Notes under the pieces: generated by a model
Database searches by the model: none
Told to the model about the DNA's origin: nothing
What the model saw: only the letters and a program-made list of their open reading frames with translations
Translations under genes and position numbers: made by a program
NCBI RefSeq assembly: GCF_000471905.2
Contig: NW_006500103.1
Location: 260,859-324,858 of the forward strand
Direction: 5' to 3'
Origin: Amborella trichopoda
Lineage: Eukaryota; Streptophyta; Magnoliopsida; Amborellales; Amborellaceae
DNA: 64,000 nucleotides
Shown: positions 38,483 through 50,000 of the stretch, one piece after another
Numbering within the stretch: position 1 is the first letter of the stretch
Layout of the letters: each line of letters opens with the position of its first letter

Positions 38483-38861
38483 GGAAAAAAGTTATATAAG
38501 GTCGGGGCCCTAAACAATCAAATTAAGGCGCACGTAAAAATTTACTAGATGATAGTTGTTTCCATGTTTGAAAGTCTTTATCTTGACCCCAAGATGTATG
38601 GACATGATAAAAATGGATTTCAAATAACAATAATGCATATTGTAATGTATTTTTAGACCGTCAATTTTTATGATTTTCAAGTGTTCATAGATCTGCTCTA
38701 TCTACACTATTTTTTAAGCTTTAAATTCTATAATTAGAAATGAAAATGAATTTTCAGGCTATTACAAAGATTTTCAGTACTAAAATAACATCTTTCGACA
38801 CGATTTGAAGGTTCGCCTTACTTTGATTGTTTAGGACCTCAGCCTCATACAAACCAGACCC
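38483..38861. mobile_element. MULE-type MITE, family 1
   Basis: GGAAAAAAGTTATATAAGG on the left and, reverse-complemented, GGGTCTGGTTTGTATGAGG on the right, with the shared CCTAAACAATCAAAT core. No clear target duplication was read. Confidence 0.72.
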
Positions 38862-38916
38862 TTCTTCCATTGGCTTGAGCTCCACATATAGAGAGAAACA
38901 ACTAATAAATTTTGAT

Positions 38917-39307
38917 GGAAAAAGCTTTAAAAGACTGCAAACTTAAAATGTAGAATTAAATATGGGCCTCAAAACTCCATCGGAAAATGTTAGTTTTAAT
39001 GTTGAAAAGCCCTCTAATTGATCATCTCGACATTGAGATGAATGAACACGAAAAAAAAAAGATTTGGAGTCCCATAAATAGTGTATCTTACAACACATTA
39101 TCTAGACCGTCCATTTTCAAGATTTTCACATATTTATAGATCTACTTAATTTTTACCAATTTTGGAGTTTAAAATTTTATATATAGATATAAAATAGATT
39201 TTCAGATATTCCTAAGAATTTTTTAGGACAAAATTACATGTTATGATAAAATTTGGAAGTGCACCTCAATTGGATTGTTAAAGGTTGCAACCTTATAGGC
39301 CGGACCC
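38917..39307. mobile_element. MULE-type MITE, family 1 (subgroup with TGCAA ends)
   Basis: The left end GGAAAAAGCTTTAAAAGAC and the right end (reverse complement GGGTCCGGCCTATAAGGTTG) share their interior with the copy at 28929-29512 (GAAAATGTTA, TTTTAATGTTGAAAA, GATCATCTCGACAT). It lies 55 bp from the previous copy. Confidence 0.65.
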
Positions 39308-39654
39308 ATTTTGATAGAGTGATAAAACACCAACTAAATAAATAAAGAGGGAAGCAAGATTTTTATGAACAAGTGTAATAAAACACTTCCAAGTTAAGAT
39401 TCCAAAAATAAATAAGAAGAGAAAGGCACGATCTTTGAGCAGTTGAGCATAAAAAAAAACATCTGACTAGTTCCTTTTGATCCAATTGGTCTATTCAATT
39501 GAGGTAAATTGGTTTGAAAAAACCTCCATACCTCTTGAAATGGGGGAAGTACTTTTATATGAAAAAAAATTTCATACAAAACAAACGTATCCTAAGAGAA
39601 ACCTTAAAAGGGGTACATGCTACTATAACTTTTATACAGCCAGCACCATTATAG

Positions 39655-39785
39655 AATATCTCGAGATTTAATTTGACAAGTGTTTGAAAATAAATAAGTC
39701 TCGAGATACCATATGGACTATCTCTAGATTTAATTTGGCAAGTGTTTGAAAGAAATAAGTCTCGAGATACCATATGGACTAGTTG
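39655..39785. repeat. 62-bp tandem duplication
   Basis: The unit starting TCTCGAGATTTAATTTGACA (about 39659) recurs as TCTCTAGATTTAATTTGGCA (about 39721); both include AAGTGTTTGAAA and GTCTCGAGATACCATATGGA. Confidence 0.75.
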
Positions 39786-40733
39786 ATAAAACTCAGAACG
39801 AATATTTTGCTGGCTTGTTACAATGCCATCTTCATATTACATAATAGTCTTAATGGCTTTCACGAATATGTGAGTGAAAATAAGGACAATGCCATTGATG
39901 CCCAAAAAACAACAACTCGAACTATGTATATTCGATCAATAAAACAGACCCAAAGAGGAGAATTGACATGCAACTCCAATATTTATCCCCTTCCCCGTAC
40001 CCGTTACCCGTTAGGTTAATGACTCTTCTCTACCCATCCATGCAAACCAAGATCTTGAGTAATAACCTGATTTATGCCAAATAAAACCTGGTTATTGAAA
40101 CATGGTGAATGGACAATACTCGGATTATACCAAAAGGATTGTTTTGATAAATCATTGGGTTAGCAATTTTAATATTTTACTTATCCATCTTGATTTTTTT
40201 ATTTAATCTCAAAATAACTATTGAAAGCCACATCATCATGAGTTAGTTAGAACAGTCGCAAAAAATGTAAAAAATTCAAATTTAAATAGTTCAGTGCTCC
40301 CATAAATTTCCCTTCGATCTATTTTTGCAGCAAAAAATAATTTATTATAATTTCTCGAGGAAATATAGAAAATAAAACCATTATAAAAACCCACATAATA
40401 ACACCAAAAAAATTGGGCCGATTTTCAGGAAGCTTCTGGGCCTCATAAATAACAATTGTTTTCTCCTTCCCACCCAAATATTTGTTATTGAACACCCACC
40501 ATTAAAAAAGCCACATCAACCATAGAATCCAAAAACATTAAAAATCAAAAGAAGGAAAAAAAAAACTGATTTGATTGAAAAGAGGAAAAAGAAATGATAA
40601 AGAAAAAGGAAAAGGAGAACTACATATCCAAGTCCCCCAATTCTCACTTTTTACAACTTTGATACACAAACCGAATTTGCAGAATAGCAACAATCGAATA
40701 ACAAATAGCAAACAGTAGTATGACAGTGCTTGG

Positions 40734-40752
40734 TTATATATATATATATCAG
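40734..40752. repeat. (AT)n microsatellite
   Basis: A short TA run downstream of the minus-strand AT-hook gene. Confidence 0.8.
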
Positions 40753-40805
40753 TGAATACAATTGATTGATTTATGAGTTTTTTTTGTTTTTAGGTTTCCA
40801 AAAAA

Positions 40806-41030
40806 TCATTTACCTGATATGAAGGATTCTGCTGCTCTTTGCGGTTGGCTCTTTCGCCTCCCTCTTGTTCTCGGAGGTTCTGCTCTCTCTTCCCCTCCTC
40901 CTCCTTTAGGAGACGAGGCATCACCCTCTATCCTCGTCTTCTTTTCATCCGATGATAGCTTTTGTTTCTTCGATTCTTCTTCTTGTTCTTCTTCTACTAC
41001 TTCTTCTTCTTCTGGTTTGGATTCTTCTTT

Positions 41031-41061
<31 letters not shown>

Positions 41062-41171
41062 TTTTGAACGACTTTCCTAGGGCGGCCTCGCTTTCTGGGA
41101 GGATTTGGGGTCTGTTCAGAAGAAGATGATTCTGATTTAGCTTTCTTCGATTTCTTTTTGCTTTTCCCCAT
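40806..41171 (-). CDS. Small AT-hook protein
   Basis: The frame starts at ATG 41171 and encodes about 121 residues. The first residues are Lys-rich (MGKSKKKSKKAK), followed by an AT hook PPRKRGRPRKVV near residue 30, a poly-Ala run, an acidic Glu-rich stretch, and a second basic patch PPRTRGRRKSQPQR near the end. AT hooks bind the minor groove of AT-rich DNA, so a nuclear chromatin or regulatory role is likely. The final GGTAAATGA also fits a splice donor (CAG then GTAAAT after 40814), so the displayed C-terminus may be read-through of an intron and a further exon may lie below 40806; I could not identify one. Similar small AT-hook proteins exist in many plants, with unclear function. Confidence 0.75.
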
Positions 41172-41379
41172 CAATTTATCTCCGCCCTGAACCCATCAAC
41201 TTCTCTTCACCATCATATTTGCACCAAATCTCTGTTTCTTTGTACTTCGTGCTAAGCAAATATGAGTGGCACTGAAGCAGTCTAGAAAGTGGAGTGGATC
41301 TGGTAAGAAAGGATTCAGTTTGATCTCCGTCCCGCCCTTTACAGCTTTGAAGAAATCATCAATATCTTCACTCTCCACA

Positions 41380-41420
41380 ATGACCAAATCCTCTTACTCT
41401 CTCTCTCACACACTTTTATT
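41380..41420 (-). promoter_or_regulatory. GA-rich upstream region of the AT-hook gene
   Basis: CTCTTACTCTCTCTCTCACAC on the plus strand (GA-rich in gene orientation) lies some 220 bp upstream of the start codon. This is typical of plant leader or promoter sequence; no TATA box is assigned. Confidence 0.35.
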
Positions 41421-41759
41421 TGGTGTTTTGATTACAGTGAGTGCATATATGGCGCTTCACTGCCCTGGGCCTGGAGCCACATACTGTAGCAAAAAAATAA
41501 CCATGGTTACTTGTATCTTGGTCCCACCCACACCCATTTTAAAGCAAACGCCTCTTTCTCTCTCTTCCTTTGACTTGTAAGGCCACACGCCACGCCACAA
41601 ACAGTCTCCGACCTTTTCTTCCATGCCCTCCTTCCGCTTCTGCTCCTTTTTCATGCTCTACTCCTACAAACTCTCTCTCTTTCGATTTATTCGGGATCCA
41701 AAGTTTTATTTATTTTTTGTACATCGAGTTCATAATTATTTTTGTATTTAAAATTTTAT

Positions 41760-43000
41760 AAGAGCATCATTGAATTGAATAGATCAAAGTTTTAAGATTT
41801 CGTGACTCACCCCAAGCTATCCAATTCTCTTACTTCATGAATTCATGTAGAAATGAGTCACCTCTAAAAATCTATTTCATTTTTTATCTTAATTTTCAAA
41901 GACGTGTAATCTTTAACATAGAGATCATGAATATAAACAAATAAATAATTTTTGTAAATTAAAAATAATAATCCTATTAAAAAAACATTTTGAATGTTAG
42001 TTTCAATTGTTTTTAGATAGATCACCTATATGCGTCCATCTTTAATATGGATACTTTATACTTTGGGATTGCACTTTGTATAAATACGGTCCACATGAAA
42101 CAATTTTCCAAAGATAAATGTGCTGACTATCATTCATGGTTTCCCTATTTCCCATAAAGCCTCATTATCGACAAAATGCCACCAATATTCTTAAAGTTAA
42201 TCGCAAATATATGTGATGAGCTAGGTGCACTACTATTCATTGTAGGGCTCGGGTCCGGGTCCGCCTAGACTTTGATCAAACCCAAAAATTAAATTATATA
42301 TGTATTTGAATATATTGTAATATTAGGACCCGAAAAATATTATTAGATCCGGATCCAAATAGTGTTCAGGTCTAATATTTGGACCCGGACTTGATCTGCC
42401 GGATCTAATTTTTAGACTCATACCCGGACTTGGATCAGGTCTGCCCCTCATGTCCCGAGTCGGGTCCAAGTCCATTGCCACTTTCATGGGATACCTTATG
42501 AGGAATAGAGCCATGTGTATAGAGTTGTTTTTCATGGGATACCTTATGAGGAATAGAGCCCTATGTATAGAGCCTGACAAGGCTAACCCTCGTGCTTTCA
42601 AGTTGGACCCAATGTCGAGTTGGAGTTCGGCCACGATTAAAACCCATGGGCCATATCTGAAATTTTTTACACGCGTTAAAAAATCCTTATATTTAATATA
42701 GTGGCAAATCTACACCATCTAAATAAGATAAATAGTGCATGTTATTGTAACCTTACTTTTGTACATAAGTTTGAAACATCATATAAGCTATTTTCATTAT
42801 TGAATGACAAACTTTCAAAGCTTTATATATGTCTAGAAATAAATGACCATCAAACAGTATTATACTTCTATTGCAACTTGATAATAATAACTAACGATAA
42901 TATTGAACTATTATTATCAACTCACTACCAATTATACAATATTAATAGTTGCGTCCATCACAGTTAACGAATAAACATTTTTTAAGACAAAATGGGCGTG
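41760..43000. other. Spacer with possible GGGTCC-rich MITE and a 48-bp tandem duplication
   Basis: From 42243 to about 42478 the sequence is rich in GGGTCC/GGACCC words, like the subterminal repeats of hAT-type MITEs, but I could not fix ends or a target duplication. At 42484-42577 the unit TTCATGGGATACCTTATGAG occurs twice, about 48 bp apart. No gene is seen. Confidence 0.45.
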
Positions 43001-43239
43001 CGAATGGTGCATGGTTCCAAACCTTTTCTTAGACGAAATGGGTATGCGACTAGTGCACAGTTCCATTTAAGTTCATTTTCATTTCCTTAATGAAATCTTA
43101 CCGTTTCCAAAAAATAAAAATAAAAAATAAATGGTTGGAGATGGAGGGTACTCGCGTAAATTTGCCTAAAATAATAGGACTCGACGCGGCGAGTTTTTAT
43201 TATAAAATCGACCGGTATCTTTTGATATGACATGAAATG

Positions 43240-43610
43240 ATGGGCTTAACCCTAAACAAACCAACGTTTTTCAACCGCCGCCACTCCACACCTTACGTTG
43301 ACTGCCGATTCATAGGGTAGAGTTTCGGCCGTCCGATTCGATGAGGATGCCGCCCAAAAGAAATCTGTGCCGTCGGTTTTGGTTGCGAAAGCTCGGTGTA
43401 CCGAAAAAATGGACTACGGTGTTGCTTCGAAAGCGCGTGTCTGCTGAGTTGGGGTGATGGGGAACCTACGTGTGTAGCCGGCCAGCCCATTCACGGGTGT
43501 GGTGTTGCGTTGCGTTGCGTTGCGTTGCGTTGCGTTAGGAGCTTGAATTATGTACGCTGCTCGGGTCCACACGGTCACCGACTCCACCCTAAACCCATCC
43601 GTCCGGATTA
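43240..43610. other. GC-rich island without a recognised gene
   Basis: Base composition rises well above the surrounding AT-rich spacer, and a (TTGCG)n run fills 43503-43536. Short frames on both strands have no motif I recognise. It could be an orphan promoter or a gene fragment. Confidence 0.4.
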
Positions 43611-43665
43611 AGTATTTGGATTATAGATTCAAATGGTGTTCTAAAAATCGTTAGTCCAAATCAAG

Positions 43666-43757
43666 AACTGCTCTTCCAAACCGGTAATTAATCTCGACCC
43701 ATCCAATTCAAACTGCTCTTCCAAACCGGTAATTAATCTCGACCCATCCAGTTCTCT
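43666..43757. repeat. 46-bp tandem duplication
   Basis: AACTGCTCTTCCAAACCGGT followed by AATTAATCTCGACCCATCCA occurs twice in succession. Confidence 0.85.
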
Positions 43758-44166
43758 ACGGAATTGGGAATCAGTCTGCTTCTATGAACTCGCCTGCTTT
43801 TATCTGGGAACTCCCCAGGTACTATCAGGGATAACATGTCTATCAATAGGAACTCGCTTGGTTCCCACACATCGTTTTTTTAAATTAATTTTCTTTTTAA
43901 ATTTTTCTTTTTTTTTTTTTGGACATATTATCACACATGAGATTTGGTCTGATTCGATGATTGAGATTGACAACAAACAATCTAGACCGAATTCTTGGAG
44001 GGAGGCATTCAAACAGTGGATCCGGACCACTAAATTTAGAACCCACCTAAATATCATGTATTTATAAGCAGAGGTGATTCAAATTTGACTCAAAATGATA
44101 TGAAGTGGAACTTGTAGGCTCGAATATGTTGGATCCTAACTTGATCCAACAATGTAGAGAGGAGCA

Positions 44167-44421
44167 GGGTTTAGGTCCACCCTGTACTTGACACTCTTAT
44201 GAACACTTGACAATCTTGAAATTGACGGTCTAGATAATATATTACAAAATGTACTATTCCAATACTTGAAATCTATTTTTTCTCGTATCCATGCACATTA
44301 AGATCGAGATGATCAAATTAAGGGTTTGTCAGCATCAAAATAACATCTTCTAGTGAATTTTTGAAGCGGACACTAATTTGATGGTTTAGGGCCTCACACT
44401 TATATAAACTTAACTTTTTCC
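44167..44421. mobile_element. MULE-type MITE, family 1, left end lost
   Basis: The right end (reverse complement GGAAAAAGTTAAGTTTATATA) and interior (ACGGTCTAGATAATATATT, AAGATCGAGATGATCAAATT, ATCTTCTAGTGAATTTTTGA) fit the family. The left side is diverged or truncated. Confidence 0.6.
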
Positions 44422-44543
44422 ATTTTAATTAGTGCGCACAAAGATTTAAAAGGGAATTTTTCATTAGGATACTTAAAAACAAAAGATTATTCACTGTCTT
44501 GTAAGTTCAAATGTACACAAATAACAATATCACTGAGATGTAT

Positions 44544-45027
44544 TTCTCTTTAGGGTGTGGTTTGTCAACCTTGAACAATCAAAGTAAGGTGCACCTAGGA
44601 AAATAGCCCGAGCTCAATTGGTTAGCGCTTGACGAATTGCTATGCTATGTCCTAAGCTCAACTTTTACCAAGGGTAGGGACCCTCTCCCCATTGATTCGC
44701 CCAAAAATACTCACCCAAAAAAGAAAAAGTAAGGTGCACCTTCAAACTTTGTCTATCGAAAATTCTTAGGATGGTACAAGTATAAAATTTTAAACTCAAA
44801 AAATAATTCAAATCGAGCATATCTATAAACGTGTGAAAGTCTTAAAAATTGACAATCAAAACAATGGTTGCAAGATATATAATTTTTAGGACTTGAAATC
44901 TCTTTTTTCTCCACAACTATACATCTTGAAGTCGATATGATCAATTAGATGTTTTTAGAACGTTAAAACACATTTTTTCAAATACACTTTAGAGTGTCGA
45001 CTTATATAAATTTTTTCCTTCTTTTTG
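44544..45027. mobile_element. MULE-type MITE, family 1, host to a SINE
   Basis: Ends GGGTGTGGTTTGTCAACC (44553) and reverse complement GGAAAAAATTTATATAAG (45018). The flanking 9-mers TTCTCTTTA and TTCTTTTTG agree at 7 of 9 bases. A SINE is inserted at 44597-44726. Confidence 0.72.
44582..44741 (+). mobile_element. tRNA-derived SINE with 15-bp TSD, nested in a MITE
   Basis: The body 44597-44726 has a tRNA-like head (box-A-like AGCTCAATTGGTTAGCGC), then ACCAAGGGTAGGGACCC and an A-rich tail (CCAAAAAAGAAA). AAGTAAGGTGCACCT flanks it on both sides (44582-44596 and 44727-44741). The same family as the copy at 6321-6433. Confidence 0.85.
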
Positions 45028-45601
45028 GAGAGAAAAAATGAGTAATAGAAAGAGTGATAAAAAATACATTGTACTTTGAACAAAGGAATTTAAGTCCTTT
45101 ACGTAAAGAGAAAAAGTGTTATGAACAAGTCTCCTTCCAAAAATCTATCTTCAAATGGATTTTTGGATCTAAAATTAGTGAAATGTTGATCACCATGATC
45201 ATAAATATTAAAAAATGGTATTTAAATCTTAAAAGTATATTATTTTGAGTAATTAAGTGAACGGTCTAAAATAAAGCTTAAATTTATATCTTTCTGCTAT
45301 TTAAAATTGTCTTTGCTCATATTTCTTTTCAATTTCTTGGTGGTCAAGAATATCAACATGTTATATTTTAGATCCAAGGGAGAGATTTTGGGAGACCACC
45401 ACACTTTAATATGGTGACTATGCTCACCCATCAAAACCTGACCTGCCATTTAGAGTCTGTGAGACCCTACTGCCATAGGACCACACCTTAGGCTGAAACA
45501 TCATAGTCCCAAAATAGGACATCTCTATTTATCATAAGACATTATTTCTTCCGGGCACCCATGAAGTGGCTTTGAGTTTTTTTTCCCTTTAATGTCTGTT
45601 G

Positions 45602-45832
45602 TGGAAAAATATAGAATGAGACCATTTACCTTTGGTACAAGGTGATCACAATTAATCTTGACAATAATATGTGAAATTGGTGGCTCCATTTATTCTATTG
45701 ACCAATCTCAAACTTCAAAATAATTTTTTTAGAACTTTGTGATACATCCAAACTATTAAAATTCACATCGGATAACCATAAGTAATTGTGACCACCTTGT
45801 ATCAAAGGTAAATAGTTTCATTGTATACAATC
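45602..45832. mobile_element. Short MITE, family 2
   Basis: GAATGAGACCATTTACCTTTG at the left faces CAAAGGTAAATAGTTTCATTG at the right. GTGATCACAATTAATCTTGA and its inverted partner AAGTAATTGTGACCACC lie just inside. No target duplication was read. Confidence 0.78.
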
Positions 45833-45974
45833 CACTAGGTCGAGGAACTTATGCCTCTGTCCTCAAAGGCATTCTCAATAGGGCTCCTACTATACTAGGG
45901 AGTGAAAGATATGCTGTCAAGTAGCAGTGGTTAAAAAATTAACATGTTTATTTTATTTCTTTGCATTGGCTTTT

Positions 45975-46282
45975 ATTTGGGGTTGGAAATCTTTGTGATA
46001 GCCTTAAAATACATTTTAATAATTAAGTATAAAATTTAAAGCTTAAAAAATAGTGGATCTAGCAGATATGTGAAAATTTGAAAATCAACGGTCAAAACAT
46101 GAGTTATAAAATGCACTATATCCAAAACTTGAAATCCATTTTTTTTTTGATGTCCGTGCATTTTGATGTTGAGATGATGAATTTATGGATATTTGGGCAT
46201 CAAAACAACATATTCTAGTGAAACTTTTGAGGTGGGCTCTAATTTGATTGTTTAGAGCCTTGGCTCTATATAAACTTTTTCC
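45975..46282. mobile_element. MULE-type MITE, family 1, one end truncated
   Basis: The right end (reverse complement GGAAAAAGTTTATATAGAGCC) is clear, as are the interior landmarks. The left terminal repeat is missing. Confidence 0.65.
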
Positions 46283-46978
46283 TTATCAAAATATATTTAA
46301 AATATCAAATAATTTAACTCGTTAGTATATGCCATCAGATGCGATTTTAAATTAAAAAAAAAAAATTTGATTGCATGTCAAATAGTTCATCTCTTTGGTA
46401 CTTTTTGATAATTTTTTATTTTTTTGCTCAAGGATTCAGGAGGTGCAATGGTATTTTGACTGTAAAATTTTGAGTGCATGCACATAATAAAAGAAAAAAG
46501 TGGAATATATTATCTAACTCAAAATTATTATAAAAATATAAAAATAAGGAAAAATGGTATATATTATCTAAATCAAAATTATTATAAAAATATAGAAATA
46601 AGGAAATATAAAGTAATATTATATTATTGGCTTTTTGGTATAATTTTACATTATCGTCCGTTAAATGCTAGATGTAAAATCAGATGGTTAAAGGTTTATC
46701 ATTAAAAATTAAAATATAATTTCTCAAAACATATCATCACACTGGTTAAAGGCGTATCATTAAAATTTTAAATATAATTTCTCAAAATATATCACGCATA
46801 TTAAACTGTTAAATTTTACATCACAATTGAACTGCCAAATTTTGCGTCCCTTTTCTACAGAGTAGAGATAATTGCGACCTCATTATATAAAGTTAAATAT
46901 TAAATGAAGTAATCGATCGCTTGAGATAATTCCATGGAGAGCTAAATGTTCAGGTAAGAGAGAGAATTTAAACTCAGG
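46283..46978. other. AT-rich spacer with a 76-bp tandem repeat
   Basis: GGAATATATTATCTAACTCAAAATTATTATAAAAATAT and a near-copy (GGTATATATTATCTAAATCA...) lie at about 46502 and 46556. Another pair, TTAAAGGTTTATCATTAAAA and TTAAAGGCGTATCATTAAAA, is at 46687 and 46744. No gene is seen. Confidence 0.5.
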
Positions 46979-46993
46979 TGTGTGTGTGTGTGA
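46979..46993. repeat. (GT)n microsatellite in the leader of the AE7-like gene
   Basis: GTGTGTGTGTGTG lies just upstream of the start codon at 47001. Confidence 0.8.
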
Positions 46994-47000
46994 CAGAGAG

Positions 47001-50000
47001 ATGACACTGGGGCTGATCAATGCGAATCCTGTGGTTCACGCGAAGAAGGAGAGGATCGCCCGACCTGAGTTTGATCTCCACTCCTCCACTGATGACTCTG
47101 TTGATCCTCTTGATATCTATGATATCCTTTTCCTTTTGTTTCATCTTTTACTTTCCTATTTTGCATTCTGTCTTTTAATTTTCTTACATTTTCTGCTCAT
47201 CTGATATCTGATGCTGACCTGAACTGATTTTTCATGGCTCCATTGGTAATTAAACCTTGAATTCATTTTCTCAATTTTCTGTCTTTCAATTTTCTTGCAT
47301 TAGATGTTCATTTTGATCACTGATGTCGAGCTGAACTGATTTTTCATGGTTCCGATGAAATTACCCTTGATTTATAAATCAAAAGCATGAAATTTGCTTG
47401 AAGTTTTATGTGTTGGCCTCTGTATGTCCATTTTCTTGCAATTCTCTCTAGCTTTTAGTCCGTGTGTTCATTTGATTGCCCAAATCCTGATTTTTTGTCT
47501 TATTCCAAGCTCCCTGGACTAAATTTTCATGATTCTATCAATTATATGGGTGAATGAGCGTGACTTATTCCAAAGTGAAGTGGTTTTTTTAGTAATATTT
47601 GCTTCAAAAGCAGTCTGAAATAGCATTTCTTTGCATATGCTCATGCTTTTTTCTGATGAGTTCATGTCTTTGTTTTTTATCATCGGCTAACTCTTTTTCT
47701 TTCTCGATTGGTCTGCAAAATCAACGTAATCGTGAGTGGGTACACTTCTAATGTGATTGAGCACTTCTATGGGGCATTTATCCTCAATACATTTGAGAAA
47801 TCAACTGAATATATGGTTAATGGAAAAGATTTAGAAATCAAACAGTTCATTTGAAGCTAAACTCTATTTGAAGACATGGTTAATGGAAAAAAGATTATAC
47901 AAGCTGAGGGCTTTTACGATGCGTAAGCCCCTTTGGAATTAATGGGTTCATTGGAACCCCGGAGTTTATGCACGTCTAGCTGTCATCCAGGTTAAAAAAA
48001 ACATAAAAATAATGGAAAACGAGCCTACCATTTTCAGTGAAATCAGGCTTCAATTGGTGGACGGTGGATCTAGACTTTCAAATATTCAAAATCTTTTTAT
48101 TCTTGAGAGGGTTTATTTTTCGAATCAAAGATGTTATGTGAATTTTTTTTGGCCCAAACAAATCCCTCTAGGCATGTGTCTTGACCCTCAACTTATACTA
48201 TAGCTACAAGTGAATTAGCTTATGGAATCTTTTTCCGTGGTTACTTATCGACTAAAATTAATGAACGTGTGACTATCACATTTACTGCTCTCATGTATAG
48301 GTTTGGTGAATAAGGATGACAGATGAAAAAAAAGAGAGTACATTTTAGCATTCAAATGCATATTGATTTTCAATTTCTCCATTAATGCGAAGCAAGGATT
48401 CCTTTTCACTCTGTTGTGGAAAAAGCTTTGAATTCTTTACTGTGTTTCTGATGTATTTAAGGTTGTTCAGAGGAAAACTGTGAACTTGACTCCCTACAAC
48501 AGATTTTGTAAGGGATATTAGAGATCCAGAGCATCCTTACTCATTGGAACAACTCAGCGTTCTCTCCGAGGAATCAATTACCGTCGATGAGAAACTTGGA
48601 CGTATTCTGTACGTGTTTTTTTCTGAATTAGTTTGGGCTTATTCACTTTACATTAGGTGTCCGTCGTGCATTAAGATTGTTAATTCACTGAATTCATTCA
48701 AGAGGCCTATTATTATTTTATGATATTTTTATTGCACTTATGAGTATGAGTGCTAAAGATTGCTATGCTCACAAAGTCGCAATTAAAAAGAAATGTTAAA
48801 TTTGAACACTTTATCTCCTTCATAGATGGTAGCTAGTTTGATAGATCTAGTACCTCCCTTATTTTTATTGCAATTATGAGTATGAGTGCTAAAGATTGCT
48901 ATGCTCACAAAGTCGCAATTAAAAAGAAATGTTAAATTTGAACTCTTTATCTCCTTCATAGATGGTAGCTATCTTGATAGATCTAGTACCTGCCAAAAGC
49001 AATTATTAACTTTTAATTTCCTGAGTAATGAGCTGCATTATGAGTAACCGTAATGAAAGTTAAAACTTTAGTTGGAGCAATTTATTTAATGATAGTTTAG
49101 TTGATATGAGAAACAATATATGCTAACCAGGTTAAAAAGTGTGGTTAAAAAGTATGAGACTTGGGTGAGTGTTGTATTAAATATATAGGACTCGCCAGGG
49201 TCCCAAGGCCAGTTGAATCAGGGAAATCCTGAGTCAACTTGCTGAGTTTTAAAACACTAGATAAGGGGAATGAAATGTGAGTCTGAGATTATGGGAAAAT
49301 GAGAGTGCTGGAGAAAGACATAAGAAGTATGCCCCGTTTAAGATGGTGTGACTGCCGGTTTACTGAGTCTACTACCATTTCATCATCAATATCTACTGAT
49401 AAACTTGTTTGGAGATGAAATATGAGGTTTACACTGCTTATAATGTATATAGAAACTAAAATTGATATTATAGAAAATAGGATGTGAAATGCTGTTTTTA
49501 GTTTAATTTCACCATCAACATGAATATATTCGCTGTTTGAGAACCTCTTGATGATGTTTGAAATGAGATTTAACTATGAAATTGGCACATTGTCACTAGA
49601 ATAAAAGAAAATCTAAAGGGGCTGTAACCCGGTGCTGGTCCCACCTACGCAGGGTCCCGGGAGGGGTGAGATGGAAGCGGTCCTAACCTTTGACTCTTTA
49701 TGCACAAAGTGGCCGCTCTCAGGATTTGAACCCGCGCTCTTGTGCTGGCTACCTGAGCCTTTTAACGTCACACCAAGTGACAGCCCCCAGAAGAAAATCT
49801 ATTCAATCTAAACTTGCAGATTTCTTGGCATGGTATATGCTTTATAACATTGTTTTGCACCATGAGTTTTCTTTGGGGTTTAAGACTGAAATATGGAGGT
49901 TTTTATGCAAGTATGAGTTGATATTTCGTATACTTCTTTTTAATCTCCCATAATTTCTTTGGTTTTTTGAAACTGTAAAGAAATGCAGCCAATTGTCAAA

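Noticed and set aside
42243..42478. GGGTCC/GGACCC-rich block as a hAT MITE
   Set aside because: The word pattern is suggestive, but I found neither clean inverted ends nor an 8-bp duplication, so no element is claimed.
43293..43611. Open frames in the GC-rich island
   Set aside because: No homology by eye, stops are frequent when extended, and a pentamer microsatellite produces part of the frame.
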